Shown here in pieces: positions 1 through 12,540 of a DNA stretch of 64,000 nt. The notes under the pieces are model-generated. The model had not been told where the DNA came from and did no database searches. It worked only from the letters and a program-made list of their open reading frames with translations. Position numbers and translations under genes: made by a program. Position 1 is the stretch's first letter. Each line of letters opens with the position of its first letter. The stretch is from Gnetum montanum (taxonomy: Eukaryota; Streptophyta; Gnetopsida; Gnetales; Gnetaceae). The DNA is taken from the NCBI GenBank assembly GCA_015680685.1, contig MNCI01026912.1:95910-159909 (forward strand). Direction: 5' to 3'.

Positions 1-613
1 TGGGAGTGGGGGTACTTGCATGAGAAACTTGCACCAATTTTTTCAAGTTTACTATCTCCCAGAGGATATTATAACGGTAAGAGTGTTAAAAACTTTAAAT
101 GTTATAATGAAAAATCAGTTGTATTAATGCCAAAACCTTAATTTTTCTACCCAAGGAACCATAATATTCACAATACGTCATACATAAGCAAAAAGGGACA
201 AATCACAAAGGGTCATAAATAAGATAAACACTTTTTGGGCAATATTCCTAAAATATTTCTAATTCTACAATCAAATGAACGAAAATAAGATCATGAGTAA
301 GGTATAAACTTAGTAATGATAAACAACAAAACCGTAGTAACATTCAATCTTTGACTGATTACAAATTGTCCCAAAAAGAGGAACACAATAAGGACCTTCG
401 CAAGGAGTAGCCAAACACCCAAGGGGTGGTAGGGGCTAACAAGGTGAGCATGCAAAGCACGAAGAATAGGAAGCCCAATCATTTAGTATCCATCAAGAGG
501 CTCCTGTCATAGGACAATCAGTCTAAGGAGAGGCTACAATACAACCAGCCCCCATGCAAGGACAACACCTCACATTGTCCCTAAAATTCCTTAAGGCCAT
601 TTAAGAAAAATCC

Positions 614-3120
614 ATGTTAATCATTGTCATCATGGAGATGAACGTCGACCTATTTATGGCATTCACTCCTAAATCCATTTGGATGCAACTCCAGGTATCA
701 CCCTTGTGGCTGATTCTTTTAGACATTGGCAAATGGTACCTTGGTGAAACCTACCAATTTTGGCACAACAAAGACGAAGGTACCATTATCAACATTTGTG
801 GAGTCAATGTTTTATGCTTGATCAAAGCAATCATAGAAGCTCACAATCTGCCAAATGAGAGGGCTAAGTTAGCCCATCTATCCACAAGATTTGACCTTGA
901 CACTATAAAGTTGTGGTTGAGGCAGGTGTATGGCAAGGATGACAAAGCATATCATAAATTGACTCTAGCGGAGAGGACCTATTTCAAGATAGGGACATAT
1001 CACCTCTTCCCCACAAAAGGGCTTAATAGGATCTCCATGTATGTATCCAAGGGAAGTGCCATACTAATGGGTAAATACATGGCTAACCTTCCCTAGTTAT
1101 ACTGCATAAAAATTCAAAGGTGATTTGAAGAAAAGAAGGTAGGGAAGTCAGCACTTCCATTTCCTTGCCTCATACAGAAGTTGTGTAAGCATGCTGGAAT
1201 CCTAGGGTACACAAATGACATCCCTAGGAAGGCTTAGAACACTTCCTTCCCTAAATTACTTAAACTAGTAGCACCAAGGAAAGACCTTGGTGAAGAAGCA
1301 AAACTAGAGAAGGAAGTAAAACTTGAGAAAGAAGCTAAACAAGAGCCTAAATAGCATCGCAAGCCACAAGTTCCACCTTTGCCACCATAATATTACAAGT
1401 CGACAATGAGCCACTTATAGAAAATTGCTGAAATGCTCAGCTGGGGGAGTAGAGAGAAATCAAGCCTCTTCAAAGTCATTGATGATGCTGTGTAGCCCAC
1501 TGTTTTGACAAATTTAGCAAGGGAATAGATCTCACTACAATTAGGAGGAGAATCCCAGTGGTCACATCAAATCTTTGGTAATGTCGCATCCTTCCAAGTG
1601 ATGCTTAAAATAGGTGAAAGTGCCACAGTAGTGGTAATGCAACATTAGAATGCAGTACGTGTAGCAAAAGTAATAATAGATCCAATCAAGAAATCATTCA
1701 ATGTACCCATTATGCCCCCAATAGATCTAACTAGGACTAGAGATGCACAAATGCTTGCTAGGACTTTGATGACTCCTGTAGCACATGAGGATGTATTAGA
1801 TTGACTGTTGTAGATAGAGCAAGTAATGACAACCTTATTTAACATCCCCAGTGATGTCAATGTAGCCCAATCAGACATCATCACCACCAAGGAAAAGTTG
1901 GTCATGGTTGAGGTTAGGGAAGAACAAGCAAAAGCGAAAGTGCAATGTTCGTAAAAAGAGCTAATCACCTTGAGAGCTAAGAGATGGGATCCTACCTAAT
2001 TTCTTATGCTTGACCAGGTCGACTCATTTAAAACATAGCAACTAAACAAGTTGATCAAGGAAAATAAAGCTGCTAAGCAAGAAAAGGAGAAGGTGGTCTA
2101 GAATGCTTCTGCTACTAATGCACAATCCCATGCTTATAAGAAGGCATTGATCACCATGTAGGAAGAGAATAAACAACTCACTGTAGAAAACTCACAATTG
2201 ACCACCATTGAAAAACAAAATAATGTTCTGAAAGAAAGTTTCCATCAATTAAAAAAAATTGATGAGGGTTAACCAAGATATTAGCAAACTAGCCAAAGAA
2301 AATAGAATCCTCTCAATGGAGGAGGTCTACACCATTCGACAAAAGTACACAATTGAAATAAGCGCATGGTAGAATGAGGCCAAGAAACATAAAAAGCTAA
2401 AAGAACGCTTTCGGGACTAGGTAGGCATGTATAAGCAAATAAATGAAAAAGAAATTCAGATGGCTAAAGCCCACATTGGGTCCATGTCAGCACAGAATCC
2501 TGATTGGCAGCTAATTCTAGATAGTTATGCACTGGTCCATCAGGCAGAAGTGAAGAACAAAGACCTATAGATCAAGGATTTGAAAGAATACTTAGAATTG
2601 GCTAACCTCAGATATGCCAACCTTGTCATGTTAACATCAAGTTAGCCTAGAAGCGAGCTAGCGAAACAAGTAGCAACCACTTATGTGTTATACAAGAAAG
2701 AGTTTGTAGACAAAAAAAGCTGCTATGTAGAAACTTTATGTTGTAAACTCAGAACTTCAAGTGGTTAAAACCTACTAATATGCATAGAAGTATGTGACTT
2801 CAAACCTAACCAAGAGACTCACAGATTATCATGAGTTCAAAGAAAAGGCTAGGACATTTGAAGAGGAGCAATAGTAGTTTGCAGCTTGGTACATAAAGGC
2901 CAACAAAATGTCTCCACAACTGCCATGTCCTTAGGATGTACCAACATCAACACACATTAGTTTAGTAGCCTAGACAGTACACAATCCAAGGATGAAAGAA
3001 GAAAAGGTGCAAGCACTCCTCAACCATTATAAATTTCAAAAGCTTAGCGACAAAGGGAAGTGACCAATGGAGGAGCCACCACCTCTGGGAACTACACCTC
3101 CAAGAACTACATAACTTCCC
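614..3120 (+). pseudogene. Retrotransposon ORF2, unknown function, globular N-part plus long coiled coil (decayed)
   Basis: I do not recognise this protein. An open stretch of 160 codons (614-1096) gives a globular segment with WYLGETYQFWHNK and later VYGKDDKAYHKLTLAERTYF. Downstream the same reading is repeatedly broken, mostly by TAG, but can be followed through a Lys/Glu-rich linker (about 1290-1350) into a heptad-like Lys/Glu/Gln-rich region (about 1870-2900) typical of a long coiled coil. The full reading would be about 800 residues. Its place between the rest of the element and the 3' LTR is where Athila-type elements carry an env-like ORF, but I see no signal peptide or membrane segment. 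A second copy on the minus strand at 38308-35750 has the same order of segments, so this is a real gene of the family and not chance. Confidence 0.6.
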
Positions 3121-3295
3121 TAATTTTATGTCTTGTAATATTGTGTCCAAAGTTTTGTAAAACACCATTGCGTCATGTAAGAGTCTATTTATTTGTTTAA
3201 TTGTTTGAGTCAATCAATAATTCCACACCTTCCCAATATTTTGTAATAAACTTGTTCCTCATTTTGTTTAACTTGAGGACGAGTTTTCATTTAGT

Positions 3296-3305
3296 CATGG
3301 GGATA
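3296..3305 (+). other. Polypurine tract of element G
   Basis: CATGGGGATA directly precedes the LTR start TGATGAGTC. The equivalent site in element A (62786-62795) reads TGTAGGGGTA before TGATGAAAC. An upstream conserved box (ACTTGAGGACGAGTTTT here, ATTTGAGGATGCAGTTTT in A) supports the alignment. Confidence 0.65.
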
Positions 3306-4181
3306 TGATGAGTCATGATTTGATCTACCCCAATATCGAAGCCTCGATATTGGATACCCGATATCAAAGCCCAAGAAGTGATGTTGGATATCTGATATTA
3401 TCTCCTCTGTGCCAGCCTATAAATACAACACTTGGGTGCATGATCAGGGGATTGTTTTAGTTTCAATTAGCTTTTTTCATAGATTGTTAATTTCCAGTTC
3501 TATTATTCCCAATGCATGCCCACAGTGTGATGTTTGTGATTGTACAACATTCTTATTCAAGTGTGACGTACTTGAACACATTACATGACTGGAAATAAAG
3601 ATAGGGATTACTTTCATCATTGTATCATCCACTTAGATTATTATTGCTTTCAATTGTTTAATTGTTTTATTATTTACTATTTTCCTTAGTTAATATTTCC
3701 ATTTATTACTCTTTACGATTCCTGTCATTAAGCGAAATGAGTATGGCTAACCACGAGCGCTTAAGTGTAATTACTTGGTAATCTAGCAATGTATTGTTTG
3801 GCAAACCCAATGACATACACTTGGCAATTCTAGCAATGGTTATACGAACTCCAAGGTGTGTGCAGATGATTAGGAACAGATACTCATCACATGTAGGCTA
3901 GTTTAGACTTTACTTTCCACTGTTAATTAGTTTAATTAATTTACCTCTTTACTATTATTAGGAGTAGCTTAGGCCCAAACAACATCAATTATCATATGTA
4001 TCACTTTAGACTAAATCGTGCATGACAAAGCTACCACTAGTCCAAGTGGGAAGATAGCGAACTGCAATCAAGACATAACAATCTAGATACCACAACTAGT
4101 CCCATCCAAGGAATTTGATCGGATCATGCATGAATGCTTTTGATTCATATGGTTGGGCATAGGGGTACCTCACCGCTATTA
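3306..4181 (+). repeat. 3' LTR of element G
   Basis: The LTR starts TGATGAGTCATG and ends near GGGGTACCTCACCGCTATTA, where the related intact LTR (62886-63724) ends CACCACTCATCA-like. It shares with other copies in the window the block TAGACTAAAT...CATGACAAAGCTACCACTAG and the terminal GGTTGGGCATAGGGG. U3 begins with a perfect 10-bp dyad, CCAATATCGA / TCGATATTGG (3330-3353). A TATA-like CCTATAAATACAACAC lies near 3417. The 3' terminus is mutated, so the end is approximate by a few bases. Confidence 0.75.
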
Positions 4182-5120
4182 GTTAACTAGAGATATAAGG
4201 TACACAAAGTGTACTCTAGTTAGGACTAGTGATTAGTGGTTAGTAGACCTTTAATTAACCTATTTTCATTACTTAAAGATTAAGGTAAGTGGCTGAAATG
4301 ATCAATTTATTTCCTTAGATATTTTTCTCACTTATATTTCATTTGTAAAATAAGCAGGATAACTTTAAAGTATTTAACCCCAGTTAAAAACAAGAAATCA
4401 AAACATTGGAACATGGAGGAAGCATAAGAGCATGCAAAAATATCATTAATATGGACTCATTTAAGGATGAACAAAAGCTAAAGATGGTATTTTATCATGT
4501 TCCCATCCCAAAATGGTATCATTCAATAACTAGGATGATGTTATTATATAACAAAGGATGTAATTATTGTAATAAGACCTAAAATGATATGTTGTAATAA
4601 TGAACATGTCTCTTAACATGACCTTTAGGAGTTTAACCTGAGGTATTTATACCCAATAGTTAGAAGTCATGCCAACATGGAGTTGCGATGCTAATAAGAT
4701 GAGTAATGGGTGTCGAGTGAAGCAGGAAAAGAAGATGAATAACCATACCTTCTAGCTAGGTATAGATCGAACAATGGTGGCAATGTTGAATTGGCTTTAA
4801 GGGATAGATACCAAAGGAGGAAAACCCCAAGAAATTCTTAGAGCATGATTGAGATATACTAATTTATTTCCATTTTTCATATTAATAAAGTCTCTTTCCA
4901 ATTCCTTCTGCATCTTCCATGTAGTATTTAATACACGTAATGTTGAATGTTATAGTTATTTGATGTTTTCCATGAGATTCGAAAATAAGATGTAATAGCA
5001 TGCTTGCAGGTTTGATGCTCCTCAATGTATAGTGCATTCTAAGTCCACTCTAGAACACTTCATGATTTTATAACTCAAAGTGTTATTGATCAATGCTTTC
5101 CATAGTAATGTTGTTACAGT

Positions 5121-5132
5121 TGGTATTAAAGC
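5121..5132 (+). other. Primer binding site (tRNA-Met type) of element H
   Basis: TGGTATTAAAGC differs from the usual plant initiator-tRNA site TGGTATCAGAGC at two positions and sits 2 bases after the LTR end TTACA at 5118. Confidence 0.55.
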
Positions 5133-6584
5133 CAAGGTTTTGGTTCAAGCAAAATACTCATTCAAATAATTATGCATAGTAATTATGAGTGATAGATGAG
5201 ATGTCTAAAGACAAGAAAATAGATTATGATCATTCTCATATAGAGGATTTGGTTATGAAGATAGTAGTTATAAGTAGATGACATAATCATGTATTGTTTA
5301 CTCGGAGCATAAATGACCTAGATGACTTAAGTGTTGGTTGATCCAAAGGAAGTTCCTTTTTTCTCAAAGTTGTGCTTTAGCACTAAACACAGTTTCTCTA
5401 GCTCAAAACTTTATATCAAGAAATCAGGTGGAGTGCCAATGGGATGTTATTGATGATCTTAAGTTCATGCAAAGATAATTTTATGTGGTGGAGTTGGTTG
5501 TAGTAACTTATGAAAGAAGCAAACTTCATTTTACGAGTTAATCCTTATGACAATTTAAGAAGGAGATTTCATTATGTGTTAAGATTAAGACAATGTGTTG
5601 GCTTAGTGCTTCTTGCAAAATATGATGCTTTTATATGGGTGGCTCTATTTCTTTCTATTGATGTTATGGCTAAGTCTTTGGCTCGAATGCCTCAAGAACT
5701 CAATAATTGGATGTTATAATGTAATAGTTTTGTATTTGTATGTTGTGGAACAACATTGGATTCTCATATCATGAACCTTTGCTAATGGTGCTGTAATGGA
5801 TCATATCATGATCCATAGAAGAAAATTAATAATGTTTCAAATTATTCTATTTGCAGAAACTCATGTTTGAGGGAAGTGTTTCCATGTCATGATTCTTGGA
5901 TAGAAGTGTATGAAACTTCTTAAAGGTTTTAAAGTTTCGATTTTTTTATTTGAATTTTCCTCATCAATGATTTGTTTTGGGTTGTGAAGTAGTTGTCGCA
6001 AATATGGATGGTGATCCATTCTTATATGAAATAGTGTGAAATACGATTGCCATCTTGTTAATGTTCAAATAGATAAGGATTTATGTCATTTGGTGGGATG
6101 ACTTGCAATTGGAGATGAGTGGGATGTGTGACATCACTCTTTAGTTGATCATTTAAGTCATAAGTCAATAGTGGCCTTGATGGATGAGTTTTCTATGTAC
6201 ATCATCTTTCTACTATATCCAACATCTTGCATAGTTAAGGATTTGATAACATTGTTAGATGTTGGATATGATGTTAGACAATTATCAAATTCTTATTTTA
6301 TAGGAGATTTTAGTAAAGATTGTTTCTAATGTTAAATACTTTGTTGAATATGATAGTGAAGATGAAATACGAGTTTTAAGGATCATGCAATAAGTATTTG
6401 AATGTTTAATTATATTAGTGAAAGATGAGTAATTTGATCTTCTATTAGGGCAGCTTAAGCCAAGGAGAGTGAAACATGGTTCACACAATGTTGCCATCTT
6501 CTTGATGGGTTGATGCATTAAAAAATGCCTAAAAAAAAGAGAGGAGAGAGAAAGAGGTGAAATGACTATATGTAAGAAGTACAA

Positions 6585-6862
6585 AATTTCTCAAAAATGG
6601 AAGGGAATATCCTAGACATTTCTTAAAGAAGAGGGAATGTGCCATGTATTTTTCAAATATAAGAGAGTGCTCCAACCATTTTTCAAATAGGAGGAAATGT
6701 TCCAATCTTTTTTAAAAGAGGAGGAAAGGGTTCAAAATTTTTTTAAATATGAGAGAATGCTCCAAAATTTTTTTTAAAATGAGAGGGAGTGCCTCAAAAA
6801 TTTTCCAATAGAAGGAAATGCCCTAGCTTTCTAAAGAGAAGGAATAAGTGCCTTAAAATTTC
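6585..6862 (+). repeat. Degenerate minisatellite, about nine units of about 30 bp
   Basis: Units follow the pattern TTTCAAATAGGAGGAAATG then TCCAA and a T-run. Spacing is mostly about 30 bp, so one reading frame passes through successive units as a 10-residue repeat of the form RGNVPxIFQI. It may be a decayed repetitive coding segment of element H. Confidence 0.7.
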
Positions 6863-7992
6863 TACACACTTGTGTCACCATAATGGATAAAGACATGATT
6901 CATATTTGCTATAGGTAAAAATGTTGGTACCATTTGCATAAAAAAAGGCAAGCCTATTTTTCTTAACCTAAGTTGCATGATCATCTCTAAATCTTGATTG
7001 GATGTTAAGTTAAGTTCAACATTTGTACTTTATGGTTAATAGCCCTATCCATTGGACCTTCATCATTATCCTAGCCTTATCCTAACAGAATATGGTTAGC
7101 TACATAAATTTGTTTGTGTCATTTGTCTTTATAGAAAGCTAGATCTTTGTTTATTTGCAATTTCTTCAAATCATCTATGATCTTTATTTATTTATCTGCA
7201 ACTATTGAATGGACTTTGAATTGTTCAATACCCTCAATATTTACTTTGCTCTTCATATTTGGGAAGTGCATGAATAAAGACATAAGCTTTAAGGATGTTG
7301 CTTCTTTTAAGTAGACGAGAGGATAGAGAGTATGTCTTGTTAGTAGTTTGAATATTACTTCCCTTTTAAAATGGGGGCCAAAAGAAGTATGAAGATCCTC
7401 TTAGGTTCCATATTATCTTAATCATCATCCTCTTACTTTAGAACTACATAGTCTCGATACTTTGTGTCCATGACACAAGAGTATGTTGGTAGCTTTCAAC
7501 TTTGGCTTTTAATGCAGGAACCTTTCCTACTATTTGAAGAAGATGATTTAGATCTAGAAGCATCTCTTTAGTGTCATCTAGGAGTGTGGCTTAGTTAAAA
7601 CATATTGCTAGTGAGTCTTGTGGTGTGCTTAATGTTTCTTTAAAGTTATGTATGTGTGTTCTATCATTGCTTGCTACTCCATGTGCATGCTATGAGGAGT
7701 GTTCCTAATTGTATCACGATCCATCATTGCTTAAGTGTGCACTAGTGTTTTTTGTATATATTTGAGTGTGTGCATGTCTTGATAGTTTCATTACTTATAT
7801 GCTTATTTAAGTTATCATTGCAATGTTCCTAACTATTAAGCTAACATTTGACATGTGTGTTGTGCATTCTTGGTATGCTCACAAGTTTGGTGGTCCTTGA
7901 GGCATAGTCCATTTTGAGTTTGCTTTAGAACACTTCACGATTTTGAGGCTCAAGTAGTGTCAAGTGACACTCTCTAGTATAGTGCCATTACA

Positions 7993-10900
7993 ATGATCTT
8001 CTTTGGTACATTGAAAAATGGAAATAAGCTTTTTATTCAAACTATAAAGACAAAATATTTGTATAATAATGTGCTATTTTACTTTCCCCAAAAAATCATT
8101 CCTTTTTAGATACACATAGAAATCATGAAATAATGATACATTCAATGGGTTGGTTTAGATGAATTTAGTTACACAACAAAGTGCATTTATCAAAATTATT
8201 ATCCCAATAATCATGAATCCATCTATGCTAAATGACATTTTAGAGCTTTAAACACAAGACTTAAGTTATTTATGAACAAGACTATATTTAACACCAAGAC
8301 TTAAGTTATTTGTGAATAAGGCTATATCTAATGCATTACCTACTCTTTCCTCCTTACAAGCTAGAGGCATTATTGGCCATGATAAATGTCTTAATTTTCA
8401 AATTTTGGAGGATATTGATTATGTTTTAATATAATGTTCTTTTGCTTAAGTAATATGGGATATTTAGGCATAAAATTTCATTAAATAATCACAAATATAT
8501 CTTTTAATGATTTGGTAGAATAGTAGTAAATTCAAGCAATTAACATGAAAAGCTATTTTACCCTATATTGGAATAACACCTTGAAAATTATGAAATAAGT
8601 TTATATTTTAAGAGAAACATACCTAACTATTTTTGTATGGTTTAAGTCTTTACATCTATGAAATATTTGGGGACTAGCATTTGTGGTTATAAATATATTA
8701 GTTAGTTGTTAGTAGTGGTATCTTGTTTTGTTAGTTTTAGCATCTTATTTTGTATGGAATTTGAATTTTAGAGCTAACAAATTTGCAAATGAGATAATAA
8801 AATTGAGATTTCCTTGTTTTTTAAAGATCTTGTTTCTTAAGTTGTAAGTTTCAAGCTGGGCACAACTACCCAAAAAGAGGTTAAGCTTCCACTAACTCTT
8901 TAGCATTTGCCTTAGCAATATGAGCATTGAGCCTATGGATGATAACCCTCTTAATCTATTTGGATTAATGAATGTTTAGATTCAAAGTATACACTTATAT
9001 TGATTTAACATCTACATACTTGAATAAACAAACACATCTTAATATAATTGTGGATGTAATTATCATCATAATTTTGGATGAGGAAAATGAAAGAGATTTG
9101 GAAAGTTTATATGTTTCCTAAAATTCATATTTTTTAAGAGTGTCTTATTCATCAAGGTCTTCTTATCAGCACTCATCTTAGACCAATGAGAAATGTTTTT
9201 CCTTAATGTTCCCTTTATAGAAGTGAAGACTAATTTTCTCATGTTTTTTTATTGTCATGTTACTTATTATGCTTGGAAATGGACAACTAGAATTTGAAAC
9301 AACTTTCAAGCAAGCATTAATGAAGTCATTATTGGTGATCAACCTACTTTGTTTACTTCCTTTCTTTGCATTTGCGACTCCTTATTCTATGCTCTATTTG
9401 GAAGCTTTGGTGTGCAATTATTTTGTTGCAGCAAAAGCATAACTATGACCTCTCTTCATGAGTTATATACTAAATTTTCAAAGATGTCACTTTGAATTAC
9501 AACTTCAAGCAAAAAAGCTTCTAGTGAAAGCTGAATAATTAATTTATTTTTTATAGTATTAATTTCGTTTTGTTTTGAAGGCTTAAGGATTTGAAGCTTT
9601 AAGCTTTTGTTACTATTTGTTCATTATTTTTGATTGATGTATTTTTTTATCTTTATAGAGAGTTTTCTCCTTTTATTTACAAGAAATCTTTTAGTAAGAA
9701 GTGAAAACTTGTGAGGGTACTTCTAAATAAGGGTTAAGCCTAATCCTTTTCCTACTCTAGAGGAGAGGTTTCTTTTTCAAGATTGGTTGTAAGGATGAAA
9801 ACTTGAAAAACCATTTCTAAAATTGTTAAGCTTTCTCTTTATACTTATGATGCACTCTAAAATTTGTTAATATTATTATTCATTTTTTTGAATTTAACAG
9901 TGCATCATTTCCCCTAAATATTTAACTAGCAATCATATTTTACTAAGATGGTTACATTTTGCAAAAGTTAAAACGTGCCGAAACCCGTTTCATTTTGCAA
10001 AGGTTGAAACCTACTAAAAACTTCTTTTGTGTGGAAGTATAGCATGCAACCTTGTACCAAATGGCAAACCCTAAACTAGCATGAGTTGAAGCACAGATGA
10101 GGAAACTTACAACCCTTCGATTTTCAAGGTGAGAAAGGCTTAACAAAGTTTTCTCTAAAGCAAATATTTCAAGATGTGACATCGCCGTGCCCTGCACTTT
10201 TGGGATGGTTGAAATAAACCTATTGGTAGTTGCTGAAATGAGCTGTCAGTTTACTAAAGTATTCAGAAAAAGAAAATGTTGATGTGTCGCCACGCCCATC
10301 ATGTCTTGCAAGGTTGGACTAGCTGATTCTATGAAAAAAACATTTATGATCGAAACTTCTTTTCATCTTTTGGAAAGGAGAAGTTTAAAAGCCATTATTA
10401 TGTATATAGGAACAGATAAATATGCCAATTAGTTTTGAAGAAAAAATAATGAATCAATTGCCTTACGAATTCTATTTTGAGACGGGTGACAAGAACCAAT
10501 CCAAAAGGTCATATCCATGGTAACGCACTGGTCAAACAGGTTCTAAATTGTGCGAGATTGGGTAAACGTGAAACTTTTGATGGAACCTTAAAGGGCTTGT
10601 TTGGTTGCGTAAGTCTTTTGGATGCTAAATTGGCCCATTCCACGTTTTTTAATTAATTTAAATTTTATTTGGTGGCGCATGGTTTTGTGAGGATGAATCA
10701 GGTGATTTTCATTGAACCCTCAAATACATTGAGTTCTTTCCAAAATTCTTCGTAAATCAGTGACTTCAACATCCAACGCTTCATATTTAACAGCAAAGAG
10801 TCTCCAAAGCCCTACCATTCTTCACGACAGCTTACTGTTTGGCTGATTGTATCATTTAGACAGATTTATAAAAGGAACATTAAAGTATCATCCTTTAGAA

Positions 10901-12380
10901 TTTAACGTTCCATGTGTGCATGCAGATGCTAAAACCCGAGTCATTTTCAAGCACACCGGATTCTTTCTCCAAATCCCATGACAGTGAGGAAAGAAAAAAA
11001 ATAATAATCAAATAACTAAATTTAAAAGAAATAACTGAAATAATACATTAGCTCCTTTAAGTTTGTTTAAGATTGTGTATCGTCGGGGCAAGATATATGG
11101 TCCGGGAGAGTATCCGCCAACGTACGTAATTTTGAATGCTAACCATACATTTTACCAAATGTTCGAGTTTGCCATAATTTTAAAATATCATCTACCGAGC
11201 TTCGAAACTTCTTTAATTAACCACAATAATGGATATCTCATCTTTATTCCATTACTAAACTTTTGGTTGGTTTAAATCCCTTGGAAGCACAGTAAGAATT
11301 ATGAAATCGAGCAATTTAGTGACTTCGTAAAAATAATTTGTGGTCGAAATTGGGCAGTTCTTAGAGTACGAACATTATGAAAGTTCTTTTATGAGTGTGT
11401 GAGGCGTTATGGTTCAGCAAAATTTATTTTGTTTGTGACAAGGCTAAGGAGATGATGGGTTTTGAAAATCTGTAAAATAAATCAATATATTTTTAACTAG
11501 TTCTCTAATCCAGCACTTGCCTTTATAGGTGAACTAAAAGGAAAAACGATAATTCTGTGATTGTAAGGAATCATTTAACAATAAGAGGAGGTTATTAGAC
11601 TGAATTCCATTATGATTACGCTTGAAACAAAAGCGATTAAATTTTTGAGAAGAGAAATTATCCGATCCGATAAATTTCGAACTCAAAAGTCACTAAAAAG
11701 AATATATATACGGTTTCCTTGTCTGGCGAAAAAAAGAAGTAAATGTTCAACAAATCAAATCTCCACAGTGAAATGCACGAAAGGTTAAAAAACAGGTTAG
11801 ACAGAAATTCAAGCAGCCCAAGGATGCGCTTCTGCTGCGAAGTTTCCCGAGGATAAAACAAGACGCAGACAAAAGTCAATCCAATAGAAAATACTTAAGA
11901 AAGGACAAAAGTCATTGTGAAAGTGTAAGCAATATGTTTATCTTTCGTTACAGAGGTGTTGCCAATATGGCCTCCTGGTAAATTAAAATTTTTCAGCATG
12001 GATATGCAACCCAACCCATCTAAATCAATGGATAATAAAAGTCCAACAGTTGAGGGAAATTGTGCATGCGTTGTGCCACGGTTGCGTCTTTTCCGCCATG
12101 GCAGGTTTAATGCCATGAATTGTTTTTGGTAGGAATGGGTAATGAATCCAACACGGCAATAAAATACACAGCAGACATGCGCGTCACATGATCACGGAAT
12201 GGGCATGGATAATGAGAGAGACATGGATGGATGGAGATAGGGATGAGTGATGAGGAGCCATAAAGGACAACGCCACTCACACGACATGCATGGATAAGGG
12301 GGGAGACATGAATGGATGGATGCACCATTACTGCCTGTACCATCATCATCAGATGCGCATACATGCAGGGATGCATCCAT
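7993..12380. other. AT-rich intergenic sequence, no supportable gene
   Basis: Open stretches here are short (81 codons or fewer), lack family motifs and have no partner copy in the window. I see no RNA gene, LTR pair or tandem repeat. From about 12180 a GATG-rich stretch leads into the GC-richer promoter of the helicase gene. Confidence 0.5.
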
Positions 12381-12540
12381 CCTGCAACGGAAAAAGCCCG
12401 TACGACACAGACACCTCTCCCAGAACCAGACGAACTCAGAACCGGCGGGGGAATTCCGTCGCCGGGAAAAGGCTGGAACCGCCGATAAAAGGGGAGGAGC
12501 GGCTATAAAAGGGACCCTGCGCTCTCTTCTTTTCTCGCGT
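12381..12540 (+). promoter_or_regulatory. Core promoter of the helicase gene
   Basis: A TATA box (TATAAAA, 12504-12510, in GGCTATAAAAGGGA) is followed about 25-30 bp later by a pyrimidine-rich CTCTTCTTTTCTCGCG, a normal plant start-site context. Base composition changes sharply from AT-rich to GC- and CpG-rich at about 12400, as expected for an expressed gene. The start is inferred to be near 12535. Confidence 0.6.

Larger units (their letters stand above)
1..3305 (+). mobile_element. Element G: internal 3' region of a decayed Ty3-type LTR retrotransposon
   Basis: This stretch precedes a polypurine tract and an LTR at 3306, so it is the 3' part of an element whose 5' half lies outside the window. 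It holds the decayed coiled-coil ORF listed separately (614-3120). The first 600 bases show no clear coding sequence. The same ORF and LTR type recur on the minus strand at 38308-34777 (element B), which confirms the element boundaries. No reverse transcriptase, RNase H or integrase motif is visible here. Confidence 0.75.
4182..7992 (+). mobile_element. Element H: decayed LTR retrotransposon with tRNA-Met primer site
   Basis: Two related segments, about 4980-5118 and 7855-7992, share blocks such as TCTAGAACACTTCATGATTTT / TTTAGAACACTTCACGATTTT and both end in TTACA. The first is followed by a primer-binding-site-like TGGTATTAAAGCC. They are read as the 3' ends of a 5' LTR and a 3' LTR. LTR starts could not be placed. 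The internal part has no recognisable gag or pol motif; a 69-codon open stretch at 5510-5719 is unassigned. A minisatellite lies inside. Confidence 0.5.

Noticed and set aside
9257-9442. 61-codon hydrophobic open stretch
   Set aside because: AT-rich DNA, no partner copy, no promoter or conserved feature.
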